From Schizochytrium sp. CCTCC M209059 (lineage: Eukaryota; Sar; Bigyra; Thraustochytrida; Thraustochytriidae): 51,855 bases of DNA. The stretch is from assembly GCA_000818945.1 (NCBI GenBank), contig KN805394.1, forward strand, positions 93,487-145,341, in the 5' to 3' direction. The translations under genes and the position numbers were made by a program. The notes beneath the pieces were generated by a model. The model saw only the letters and a program-made list of their open reading frames with translations. It had not been told where the DNA came from and did no database searches. Position 1 is the first letter of the stretch; every line of letters starts with the position of its first letter. This document shows, piece by piece, positions 43,438 through 51,855 of this stretch.

Positions 43438-44377
43438 ATGATAAGCATCTGCTTTTGGCCCCTTACAACTCTGTGCTCTCTACCCCGTGTCAGTCAGCAT
43501 AACGAGCAACTCTTCGAGCGGCACGTGTTACTGTCACACCGCCGCGGCCTGCGAAACGCAAATGTGGATTCGAGTCTTTCATTCACCTCCCACAGCTACT
43601 CGGATAAGATGCTCTCTTTTATGAAGCTTTCACGCGTTTTTTGTTTGTTATTCCCCTTGAAATTGCCGTGGGACGCATTGACAAATGTCAATCCGGCGAA
43701 ATGCGTCCCGGTGAAGAGCTTGCCTGTTTCTGCCTGCTGTTTCTTGCGCTGTCTCTTGAGCAAGCAACGGTGAAACCTTGTCTGTCGTGTGCAAGTTCCG
43801 ACATGCAATTGCAACTGGCTGCTGGTTGATTGTCGGTTCCGAAAAGTCAGGCATTTGATATATCAAGAGTCTTACCCCTTTTGTTTCAAGTGGCTCTGGC
43901 TGTCGGAGCTGATGGGTGTATTTTACACGCATGCGCGCGCTCGCTCGTACGTTGTAGCACACCGTACCGACGGTACACACATAGTATATTTGCTACATGA
44001 TTACAGGATTGGTTCTGCCTGGTACTACAAGCTCTACAAGCAGATCGGGATCACGAACCACCTCATCAGGGCAATACAAGATAAGGGATAGGGGTTGCCC
44101 TTATGACCATAATGTTGGTCCGGCAAGTTCCAGGCAATATATCCCTATTATACCAACGAAAAAGAAAACAAGAAAAAGCGGACGAGCGCGTTGCGTTGCG
44201 CTCGCCCCAACCACGCATTTGTTTGAGTTGACGAGACATCTGGCGACACGCAGATTGATCACGCCAGGGGTCGTGATCGCGTGCCACCTCAATTACGGGA
44301 AGGACTTGGCGCAATACAGTTGTAAATCTGAAGCTTTATGTATTAGGTCAAGTGGTTGCTTCAAGAAGCAAGAAAGA
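43438..44377. other. AT-richer stretch upstream of the Gag-like remnant
   Basis: No gene is supported. There is a nested inverted repeat at 43670-43709 and a small hairpin at 44081-44104. I looked for a long terminal repeat and for a tRNA-complementary primer-binding site and found neither. The frame of the Gag-like gene is open back to about 43997, but the composition upstream of 44378 is not convincing. Confidence 0.6.
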
Positions 44378-45868
44378 ATGGGAGAAGAGGATGCCGATAT
44401 GGCATCACTCCCTTCGAACGAGAACAGAGATGGAGCCGCGGCGGCCGCAAAAGGCACCATTGGTGGGAAAGAATTCCCCGAGGACGGGTCGCAGCACACC
44501 GACGTGGACAAAATGTATCAGGAAATGATGGCAAAATTTAAAGCCTGGCAAAAGGATTTTGAAGCCCGTCAAGAGGATTTGAAGGCTCGCCGCCAAGAAG
44601 CCATGAAAAAGACCCGTGAAGAGGCCCAGGAAGTCACGGCCCAGAACGAACGACTGCAACAAAAAGTCGAGGATCTGATGGAAAAGTTGCTGTCTTCGGG
44701 GAGCACCTCTGACTACGACTTTGAAGACCTGGCAGTGGCGCCAGCCGAACCGAGAAGGACACACCGGGGTGACAGCCTGGTGGGTGATTTGATGTGGAAA
44801 GGGCGTCAAAGTGGAGCAAACAATGGCCGTGTGCGGGCAAGTGATATGTATGAGTATGCGTCATTGTACGATGATGAAGACGGCAAGCGCAAAAACACGA
44901 CGGTCGCCGACGAAAATCAATTCTCGAGACGACTAAGGTCGGGATCTCCAGCTCGCCCTACCCTCCCAGCAAAGTTCTCGAAGGTACAGTTCCTGACATG
45001 GCACTCTCAGTACCGAACGCATTCGAGGAAGTGTGCCGATGTAAGATTGGCCCCATCGGAACTGCGACGCGAATTCTCTGATTCGACAATGCAGGAATTG
45101 TAATATCTCATGAGCATGAGGGCATTGGAGGCAGGTGAATCGTATCTGAAAAGATGGATGATGATCACGAGGGCCTCGTTGAAGAACGAGGACCTGATCA
45201 AACTTGCGGATATCTTCGACGTCAGCGAGCGATCCACGTTCTGGATACACCTTTCAAGGGACATCGCAGAGGTTTTTCAAACGCACCTATCAAAGAGTGG
45301 CATTCGCGAAGTGATTGACGGGTTTGATGGCGTGACGCGAGCTTTGCATAGGCTTGCCCATCAACACGGCTTTAACAGCATGGGTCGCCTGATTTTAAAC
45401 GTGGAAGAGTCTGCGACGCTGCGGCACGACATGTACGCGAAGATCAAGCGAAATCTACCATTGGAAGTGCATGATAACGTGGTGAAAGAAGACTCGGAGG
45501 GTGACGAGGACACGAATGTCATGGCCATCTGAACTGCTGTCGCCGGGCTTGCTAGCGAGTGTGAGCGCATGCTCCGCCTCGTAGGTAGCGCCGAGCCCAC
45601 AGCGGGGGAAAACGACAGCGTCGAGCCTCAGCGGAAACAGCAGTCTAAGCGGGTAGAGGAACGAGGTCAACGCGGACCGCGCGACGATCCGTCTCGAGAC
45701 CGCTCTGGTCGAGCCAGGACCGACCAGCGGACATCGAGGCAGGGCCGAGTGAAGTGAAGCAAGCGCCCCAAGCACACTGCGGTGGCCAAGTCAGCCGCAA
45801 AATGCGCGGGCTGCCACGAGATTGGCCACGAGTTCTTCATTCTCAAGGCCGACGGTAGGCTCGTGTGA
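44378..45868 (+). pseudogene. Broken Gag-like retroelement gene
   Basis: From the ATG at 44378 a single frame runs to 45868, interrupted by three internal stops: TAA at 45101-45103, TGA at 45530-45532 and TGA at 45755-45757. The segments look like one protein: a charged coiled coil (about 44510-44700), an Asp/Ser-rich linker, a helical capsid-like region on both sides of the first stop, a basic Arg/Gln/Ser-rich region, and CAGCHEIGHEFFIL near the end. The last matches a CCHC zinc knuckle (C-x2-C-x4-H-x4-C) whose final cysteine is leucine. This order is typical of LTR-retrotransposon Gag. No protease, reverse transcriptase or integrase follows, and no terminal repeats were found, so this is a truncated, decayed copy of a protist element. 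The absence of frameshifts is unusual for a decayed gene. Domestication or readthrough are alternatives with little support. Confidence 0.7.
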
Positions 45869-47003
45869 AATTGTTTGAAGCACCTTCCGCAACAGGAAGT
45901 GGCTGTACTGCGTCAACTTCGCCATTACTTGCGTCCTGGCTGAAATCAACCTCGTCCCTTTTCCTTTCCCTGCCGAGGCGCTTTGGCTTGCGGCCTGCTC
46001 TTATAGCAGTCGCCAGCCGGATGGGGTGTAGTCTTCGCTCGCGTCCGTGAAGCCCGTTCCTTCTGCGCTGATGACGCATCGCACCGCATCTGTATTGCGG
46101 TATCGCGCCATGCATGCCATGGCCCAAGCGGGAGTTCTTCATCGAGTCCGGCAGGGCCGCTTCCGCCGGCCGCTTCCCGGGCCGAGCGACGCAAGCGGCC
46201 CTTCAATTCTGCATCTTGAGCGTACAACGCTGTTTTCTGGAGCCGCCACCAGCAGCTGCACTGCAGGCACCAGCCCCGGTCAGTGGATAGACAAAACTTC
46301 ACTGACGTCAACTGCAACGAGGGAAGGCTTCCAGGTTCGTACTGTATACGTCCCCGAGCTAACACGCCGTCGCGCGCATGAAGTGAAAAATCGAAAACAA
46401 CGAATGACTTCGGCCACAGCCTAGCCCAACTTGCTTTCAACTTCCACCTCTCTTCTCCTCCCGGTCTTCTCTCCTCTCCTCTTGCTCTCCCGCGTGCGAC
46501 CCTCCCTCGTTTTACTTCACGCCTCGCGCAGGCATCGACGCCGCCGCCGCCGCTGAGAGCCAGCCAACTCCACGCACCCAACGGATAGATGCTCCAGAGG
46601 TTCTGATCACGCCAGCGTTCCAGAAGTCCCAGCGACGGCAGCCTCCGAGCGAGCCTCCGAGCGAGCCGTGAGCGCGCGCTGGGGGCCCCGAGGATTGACT
46701 GGTCTGCGCGAACGAGTTTCGCCGCAGCCAGTCAAAAGGCGGGCGGGGGGCAGTGAGAGATCCCGCCGCCGCGCGTGGCCACCACCCACCCACCCTCCTC
46801 GAGGAAATTGGTTGGTTCTGGCCCAGAACCGGCGGGCTTTTGATTCGAAGAAGCACCGACAGACGCAGACAGAGAAGAGAGACGAGAGAAGGCGGAGAGG
46901 AGAGGCCATCAATCCCAGGCCACCCAGACCCGCAATCCCAAGTCAAGACCAAGTTCAAGACCAAAGACTAAGACCTAGACAAGCAAGCAAGCAAGCAAGC
47001 AAG
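45869..47003. other. Upstream region of the RNA-binding gene
   Basis: There is no supported gene. Bases 46432-46510 are pyrimidine-rich with TCTCC words, probably part of the promoter. The 5' leader of the RNA-binding gene ends in the short AAGC array at 46979-47003. The frame is open 112 codons upstream of the ATG at 47004, but that stretch is Arg/Pro-rich without a domain. No retroelement continuation was found between 45869 and 46430. Confidence 0.7.
46979..47003 (+). promoter_or_regulatory. (AAGC)n leader immediately before the start codon
   Basis: Five to six copies of CAAG/AAGC abut the ATG at 47004. The same CAAGCAAG word precedes the ATG at 7019, and CTCAAG precedes the ATG at 22830, so CAAG-ATG may be a favoured start context in this genome. 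It helps decide the start here. Confidence 0.55.
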
Positions 47004-47801
47004 ATGACCGAGACCAAGCTCTACGTGCGCAACCTCCCGTGGTCCGCCACCGAGGACTCGCTCCGCGAGACCTTTGGCGCCCACGGCGAGCCCACCTTCG
47101 TGCGCCTGTGCACTGACCGTGACACTGGCCGCTCGCGCGGCTTTGGCTTTGTCAGCTTTGGCGACGAGGCCACCGCCAACAAGGCCATGAGCGCCCTCAA
47201 CGGCGTCGACATGGACGGCCGCAACATCGCCGTCGCTATTGCCGAGGGCCGCCCCGCTGGCGGCAACCAGGGTGGCCGCAACGAGCGCCAGGGCGGCGGT
47301 GACCGCGTCTGCTTCTCGTTCCAGAAGTCCGGTTCGTGCAAGTTTGGCGACTCGTGCCGCTTCTCGCACGGCGCTGGCGCCCCTGCTGGCGGCAACAGCT
47401 TCAACAACGGCGGCGGCTTTGCCAAGAAGCCCTGCTTCTCGTTCCAGAACAACGGTTCGTGCAAGTTTGGCGACACCTGCCGCTTTGCCCACGGCGACGA
47501 CGCCGCGCCCGCCTCCAACGATGCCGCCCCGGAGAAGAAGAACTCCAAGCGCGTCGAGTTTAACGACTCTGACGACGAGGAGGAGACCAAGGCTGAGAAG
47601 GCCCAGGAGGAGCCCGCCAGCGAGCCTGCTGCCGCCGACGAGGACTCGTCCGACTCCGACTCGGACGACTCCGATGACGAGAAGGAGGAGGCCAAGAAGG
47701 CCACCAAGAAGCGCGACGCCGCCGAGAGCAGCGACGACGACTCGTCCTCGGACAGCGACTCTGAAGACGAGAAGCCCAAGAAGAAGGCCAAGAAGAACTA
47801 A
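47004..47801 (+). CDS. RNA-binding protein: RRM, two CCCH zinc fingers, acidic Ser/Asp tail
   Basis: The protein has 265 residues in one exon. An RRM spans about 4-82 with RNP2 LYVRNL (6-11) and RNP1 RGFGFVSF (45-52). A glycine-rich linker leads to two CCCH fingers of the form C-x8-C-x5-C-x3-H: C103/C112/C118/H122 and C144/C153/C159/H163, which are near-copies of each other (CFSFQ, GSCKFGD, CRF.H). The C-terminal 80 residues alternate acidic Ser/Asp runs (likely casein-kinase-2 sites) with lysine clusters and end in KPKKKAKKN, a probable nuclear or nucleolar signal, reminiscent of nucleolin-like tails. Codon use is extremely C/G-biased at third positions, suggesting high expression. The role is binding of RNA in the nucleus or nucleolus, perhaps in ribosome or mRNA processing; the exact target is unknown. 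Confidence 0.95.
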   Translation: MTETKLYVRNLPWSATEDSLRETFGAHGEPTFVRLCTDRDTGRSRGFGFVSFGDEATANKAMSALNGVDMDGRNIAVAIAEGRPAGGNQGGRNERQGGGDRVCFSFQKSGSCKFGDSCRFSHGAGAPAGGNSFNNGGGFAKKPCFSFQNNGSCKFGDTCRFAHGDDAAPASNDAAPEKKNSKRVEFNDSDDEEETKAEKAQEEPASEPAAADEDSSDSDSDDSDDEKEEAKKATKKRDAAESSDDDSSSDSDSEDEKPKKKAKKN

Positions 47802-49049
47802 AGAGGAGATCGCTCTTTTGTGTGTGCCTGTGATGTCCATGCTGGCCACGGACTGATCCCTATCACTTCTTCTCTTCTTCCACTTTTCCACAGACATTTC
47901 CTTTGCCGTTCGTCACGAACGACACTCTCGAGACTCAAGACCCCACAGCATCCGATCTAAACTCTTTTCTTTCTGACAAACACAAACGACAAGCGACAAT
48001 CAATCAAACAAACAAACAAACGTCGTCATGCGATTCAAGAGCCGGATAACGCACGCTGACGCGTTATCCTTTTATTGCTTTTTCTCAAGTGCTCTCCCCC
48101 CCTTATTGCGGCCCTGTATGTGGTATTTTGTTTTTTGGCGTGCTCTGCTTTTGCTCTGCTCTGCTCTATTTCAATTGTGCTCTCTGGTGTGTTCTTTACC
48201 CCTCTTTTTGTTTCTTTCCCTGTGTGTGTTATGTTTTCTCTGATTTCCCCGCGAGCCATTGCGTGCTTTCGTGGGGCAATCCTTTGCTTTGCATCCTGCA
48301 AGTTCTGTATCCTACCTAGACTAGTCCACCTACGAGATTCAAACTCAAAATGTGCGATGATGATCTCTGTTGCCCTTGATTGAGATGTTCTTGTAGTCCT
48401 ACCTAGTCACCAGCTAGCCACCTCTGCTCCTTACATCGGAAAAGGATGAATGCTGACCGAAAGATCAAGCGACACGTTGCATTTCTCTGCGTTGAAAATT
48501 ATCATAATTTTGGAAGTTCAATCAGCCAAGCCACTTCCTTTTCTCGAAGGAAGGCAGCGTCCCCCGGCAAGAAAGAGACTTTTTTTTCAAATCGACCTTG
48601 ATGCTCGCACAAAGACGTAAGAATCCGGCTAAATCTTAACTTGCATGGATCACAAAGGTGCGATCCACTACGAACTGCAGTTCGCCACGACTCTATGCAT
48701 TCCAGCAAGGGAAGCACATTCCAAGAAAGGAAGCTCATTCCTTCGAACAACCTGAGCAAGACGCTGAATTTTGCATGACCGCGCGTAAAAAAAACTCAAT
48801 CTACCGATGAGGGCTGGAGCGACGATGTCTTGGGCGCAGCTCCAAAAGGGCTGAAGAGCAGAGGATTATGTTGTGGGCGTAGGTAGCCCTTGATGAACGG
48901 ACCCCGAGCAGAGTTTTGTCTTGGGAGTGGCCTTGAGAGTTCAAGGGCGCAACCTCAGGCGAATACATCTCTGTCTTAGTTGTGGGAGATCAAGAAAAGG
49001 CTTAAAGTAAAGAAGTTGGATTGGGTTCAGAATACAATGATTGAAAAGG
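47802..49049. other. Convergent intergenic region with a hairpin
   Basis: This lies between facing 3' ends and is AT-richer than most of the window. A hairpin at 48044-48069 (listed separately) probably lies in or near the 3' untranslated region of the RNA-binding gene. No further gene or RNA is recognised. Confidence 0.75.
48044..48069 (+). other. Perfect 9-bp hairpin downstream of the RNA-binding gene
   Basis: GGATAACGC (48044-48052) pairs exactly with GCGTTATCC (48061-48069) across an 8-base loop and is followed by TTTTATT. It lies about 240 bases past the stop codon. It could act in 3' end formation or mRNA stability; this is inference. Confidence 0.5.
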
Positions 49050-50015
49050 TCATGCGAGCGCAACTGGCGATGAATGAAAAGCGTACGGATCACCATGCAT
49101 GCCAAGATCAAAATCGAAAAATTGCGAAGAACGCGGGGACGAAGACTGCGATCCCGCGTCGCTACCACTAGAGCCGCGCTTGCGCGTCTCCGCGCTGCTA
49201 ATGATGAGCAACATTACCACCGCGTAGATAAAGACGCCCATGCTCACCAACAAGGTGGCTAAAATGTCGAGACGGGTATCGTGCTCAACGTCCCTGTTTT
49301 CGAGCCAGGAGCAGACGCCCACGGCAATGCCTTGAAAAAGGCACGCCACGTCGACGGCGGCCATGTGATGCACGAGAGTCGTCGAGGAGCCTTCGGGCAT
49401 GTTCCGTGACAGCCAGCGCGACAGCACGATAAACCAGACCTGGACAATGCTCATGGCCACCGAGAGACCCGTGAGCATGCGGGGCTGCGCCCGTTCGGTC
49501 TGGCCCACGAGGTCTGCAATGGCGAGGATGGACACTGTAAGTCCAAAGGAGGCAACAATACCGAGGAGGAGAGACTCGACGACGCGCTGCCGCCAGAGAC
49601 AGGCTCTGTTCATAGCCCAAGCGGCCGTAGCCGCGCAAATGGCCACGCTGACAGCTTGGAGCCCAGCAATTGCTACCACCGGGAGCCCCGTTGCGCCTCC
49701 GTGCATGACGCAGACGGCGAGGGATCCTAGCATGAAGCCAAGGGACGCCAGGCCGGAGAACCCTGCGAGCACAGCCAGCTCAATATTGACGGGCCGATTT
49801 TCGTCATAATTGCTGCAGCCACGACTTCTGGAGTCGCTCGACACGGAGCTTGTGCGGCTTCCTCTCGACTCTGCCGGTCCTACCGGGGACGCAAAGACGT
49901 CCTTGTCGAGGTCAATATCGTGCATTTCCTCACCGTCCTCATCGCTGCTGAGTCGAAAGCTTCCTTGGCGTAGCGTCCTCGTCGCCTGCTGCTGCAGCTT
50001 GTTGATCTTGTCCAT
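49050..50015 (-). CDS. Six-helix membrane protein, distantly cation-efflux-like
   Basis: The protein has 321 residues from the ATG at 50015. The frame extends ten codons upstream to a TAG; that extension has no ATG, so an upstream exon spliced after CCTAG cannot be excluded. The first ~75 residues are hydrophilic and Ser/Asp-rich, probably cytoplasmic. Six hydrophobic segments follow at about 78-104, 111-136, 146-170, 181-200, 218-236 and 250-273, then a Ser-rich tail. The segment before helix 5 carries HHMAAVD (216-222) and helix 6 starts with DTRLDILATLL (247-257), which resembles the corresponding helices of cation diffusion facilitator (zinc transporter) proteins. The exact HxxxD spacing is not met, so metal transport is only a possibility. 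It faces the RNA-binding gene. Confidence 0.83.
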   Translation of the reverse strand: MDKINKLQQQATRTLRQGSFRLSSDEDGEEMHDIDLDKDVFASPVGPAESRGSRTSSVSSDSRSRGCSNYDENRPVNIELAVLAGFSGLASLGFMLGSLAVCVMHGGATGLPVVAIAGLQAVSVAICAATAAWAMNRACLWRQRVVESLLLGIVASFGLTVSILAIADLVGQTERAQPRMLTGLSVAMSIVQVWFIVLSRWLSRNMPEGSSTTLVHHMAAVDVACLFQGIAVGVCSWLENRDVEHDTRLDILATLLVSMGVFIYAVVMLLIISSAETRKRGSSGSDAGSQSSSPRSSQFFDFDLGMHGDPYAFHSSPVALA

Positions 50016-51244
50016 CTCTCCTTTTATCGTCTCGTTCTCCTCCAACTAGGTGATGTTCCACGACTACCCTCGCGAGACGCGTGCGCGCGCGCCTATCGAG
50101 AGCGCTCTCGCGTCTCTTTTCTTTTCTTCTCGTCTCTTCTCTTTTCTTCTCGCGCTGCAGCTGCGAGCTCGCGCTCTTTCGCGCTCTTTCGCGCTCTTTC
50201 GCGCTTTCTGCGTGCGGACGCTACCTCGATGCCGGCTTGCCGCCGGTCCTCGAGGCCGCGCGGGGTTTTGGGTCTCTCCTACTCGCTCGCTGGCTCGCCC
50301 GCCGTCGCTTGTGTCTATTGCCTGCTTGCTTGGGTTTGGGCGCACACGGAAGTGTGTCCCAGTTGTCCATTCTTGGCGCCCTGAGTCTCCAGCGCGGTGC
50401 TGGTCCAGGCGCCCCTGCTAACTGCCTTCGGGGCCGCACGGAAACTGGACTCCGTGCCGCCTCCGGGCCGCTCCGCTCCTGCTCCCGTCACCCTTCCGCC
50501 TCCGGGACGCGCAGCCTGTCGAGGCGAGGCAGCAGGTGCCGGAGCCCGTGGCGAATGGGCACGTGCTATACTAGACACAGACAGTAGCCAGGTGTACCCG
50601 AAAGCAACAAAGAAGTCGCCATCTTATACAGCTTGCACAAGTTGCACGCGGCGCATCTTCTTGCCGCGCGTGCCTTGCAGCGCTTGCGCGTCCGGTGGGG
50701 AGGCCGACCAGTTATCGCGGCGGTAGGAGCTAGCAGTGCAAAAAGCTTGTAGAGCTTAGGTATATTGTGCAGATTTTTGTGTGCCCACTAGCCTGGTCAA
50801 AAATGTAGGCTGGTGCACAGCCGTCTCGGTGATGCGTGCGTCTGCGTGCACAAGGATCCGGGCTCATTGTGCTGCAGCTGCTGCTGGTGCTGCTAGTGCT
50901 GCTGGTGCTGCAGCTGATTGCACACACAAGGATGGTGGAGCAAGCTGACAGTCAGTAAGTAAGAGAACCACGACAGCGGAGAAGGAATGAATGATTAGGT
51001 AAAGGAGGACGGAGAAAGAAAAAAGCGGAAAAGGAGACTTGAGGATTGATTTGATATTGTGGTTATTCTATGTACACAGGAGTAGTTGTTGATTTTCTAC
51101 GATTTCGCCAGTCTGTCTGCCTGCCCACCCGCGACTCACTCACGTCGAATGGCAGGTCATGCTCGAAAGGCAGGCCATGCTATTGTATCAAAGAAGAGCA
51201 AGCATGTCAAACTCTTGGCTTCTTCTAGCAACTTGGTTGCGCGC
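50016..51244. other. Intergenic region right of the membrane-protein gene
   Basis: No gene is supported. The part nearest 50016 is pyrimidine-rich (TCTTTTCTTCTCG words near 50110-50150, GCGCTCTTTC repeats near 50170-50205) and is probably promoter. A CTG-rich patch lies at about 50870-50915. The right end presumably contains the 3' untranslated region of the small minus-strand gene. Confidence 0.65.
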
Positions 51245-51451
51245 TTAGAGCTTGCTCTTGCCATGGCAGCCAAACTCGTTGACGAGGGTCTTCTTGCGCA
51301 GGTACGTGAGCGTCTTGCTCACGACGCGGTCATCATGCGTCTGCCCCGCCGCCGGTGCTGCCGCCTTGCCGCCAGCCTTGGCCTTGTTGCCTGCCGCGCT
51401 CGTGTCGGCCTTCTCGACGCCCTTGGTCTGCTGTTCTGCCGAGTGGACCAT
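51245..51451 (-). CDS. Small basic Ala/Lys-rich protein, family unknown
   Basis: A 68-residue frame starts at the ATG at 51451. Its codons are almost all C- or G-ending in the same way as the highly biased RNA-binding gene, which argues that it is really coded. The first ~35 residues are Ala/Gly/Lys-rich. The last ~30 look structured, with a basic helix-like SKTLTYLRKKTLVNEFG and a C-terminal GKSKL. I do not recognise the family. Upstream of the ATG, a 9-bp repeat encodes Lys-Ser-Lys in another frame, so the true N-terminus could lie in an upstream exon. Confidence 0.5.
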   Translation of the reverse strand: MVHSAEQQTKGVEKADTSAAGNKAKAGGKAAAPAAGQTHDDRVVSKTLTYLRKKTLVNEFGCHGKSKL

Positions 51452-51653
51452 CGTGCTTCGACTTCTTCGACTTCTTCGACTTCTTCGACTTCTCCGGGTT
51501 CTTCTTGTCCAGATCCGACTCCGCGTTTGAGGTTTGCTGTCTGCTCCGCTCGGCTCCGCTGCGCGCGGCCTCGTCTCGCTGCGTAGGCTCAGCCAGCTCT
51601 CCGGGGGTTACTAAGGAAGAAGGAAGTCGGCGGTTGGTTTCTTTCTTTCTTTC

Positions 51654-51691
<38 letters not shown>

Positions 51692-51855
51692 CCTCACGCG
51701 TCTGTAGGCTCGCACGTTCGCGCTCTGCGTCGCTGGGGCTCGCTGACCCCGAACCCAGCACGGCCGCCGCCGCGGGAGCGGGCGCGAGGGCGCGAGGGCG
51801 GGCGCGAGGTAGGGCGGGCGGGCGCGAGGGAGGGCGGGCGAGGGGAGGCGGGCCC
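51452..51855. other. Repeat-rich right end of the window
   Basis: It contains a 9-bp CGACTTCTT array (about 51458-51496), a TTTC array (about 51638-51690) and a G-rich run of GGGCGCGA/GGGCGGGC words from about 51770 to the end. It may be the promoter of the small minus-strand gene. Confidence 0.75.
51770..51855. repeat. G-run repeat, possible quadruplex former
   Basis: Repeated GGGCGCGA, GGGCGGGC and GAGGGAGGG words give many runs of three G on the plus strand within 86 bases. This satisfies the usual four-run pattern for G-quadruplex potential. It continues to the window edge. Confidence 0.8.

Noticed and set aside
43438..46430. LTRs, primer-binding site or Pol domains around the Gag-like remnant
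   Set aside because: No direct repeats of useful length, no tRNA-complementary site, and no protease, polymerase or integrase motif could be seen by eye.
46668..47003. 112-codon upstream extension of the RNA-binding protein
   Set aside because: It is Arg/Pro-rich and ends in the AAGC leader array; the ATG at 47004 is immediately followed by the RRM.

Overview
The window looks like nuclear DNA of a GC-rich protist. Reading frames are long and mostly unbroken, a clear GT-AG intron is visible in only one gene, third codon positions are strongly G/C, and the spaces between genes are packed with 4-, 5-, 9-, 11- and 12-bp tandem repeats. The proteins are eukaryotic: WW, PH/ankyrin, TPR plus Hsp90-activator, RRM plus CCCH, and glutamine-rich nuclear types. 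A labyrinthulomycete (thraustochytrid) or a related stramenopile is my best guess. That placement is inference, not something the sequence proves.

Layout. Bases 1-7018 hold no supported gene, only repeats, including about 99 uninterrupted GACA units at 5080-5477 and an 11-bp pyrimidine minisatellite at 6181-6489. A tail-to-tail pair of paralogues follows: a glutamine/histidine-rich protein at 7019-8518 (+) and an alanine/serine-rich protein at 10748-12985 (-), with a degenerate minisatellite between their 3' ends. Both end in the same ~200-residue domain, which I cannot assign to a named family by direct recognition but which follows the order of the CG-1 (CAMTA-type) DNA-binding motifs. This is the best candidate in the window for an undescribed system. 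Bases 12986-22829 are a further ~10 kb of repeats without a supported gene.

The next convergent pair is a two-WW acidic protein with one intron (22830-26856, +) and a PH/ankyrin protein (27435-30578, -). Then come a TPR plus Aha1-N Hsp90 co-chaperone (33182-34843, +) and a three-WW nuclear-type protein (36013-37080, -). After another long repeat-rich tract comes a broken Gag-like retroelement gene (44378-45868, +) that keeps a single reading frame across three internal stops. The last pair is an RRM/CCCH RNA-binding protein (47004-47801, +) and a six-helix membrane protein (49050-50015, -). A small basic protein lies at 51245-51451 (-).

The intact genes thus form four convergent pairs. The spaces between facing 3' ends are short and comparatively AT-rich, while those between diverging 5' ends are long, CpG-rich and full of simple repeats. 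There is no operon. Functional themes are nuclear regulation and RNA handling (the paralogues, the WW proteins, the RRM/CCCH protein), Hsp90 chaperoning and membrane association; co-location does not by itself link the genes functionally.
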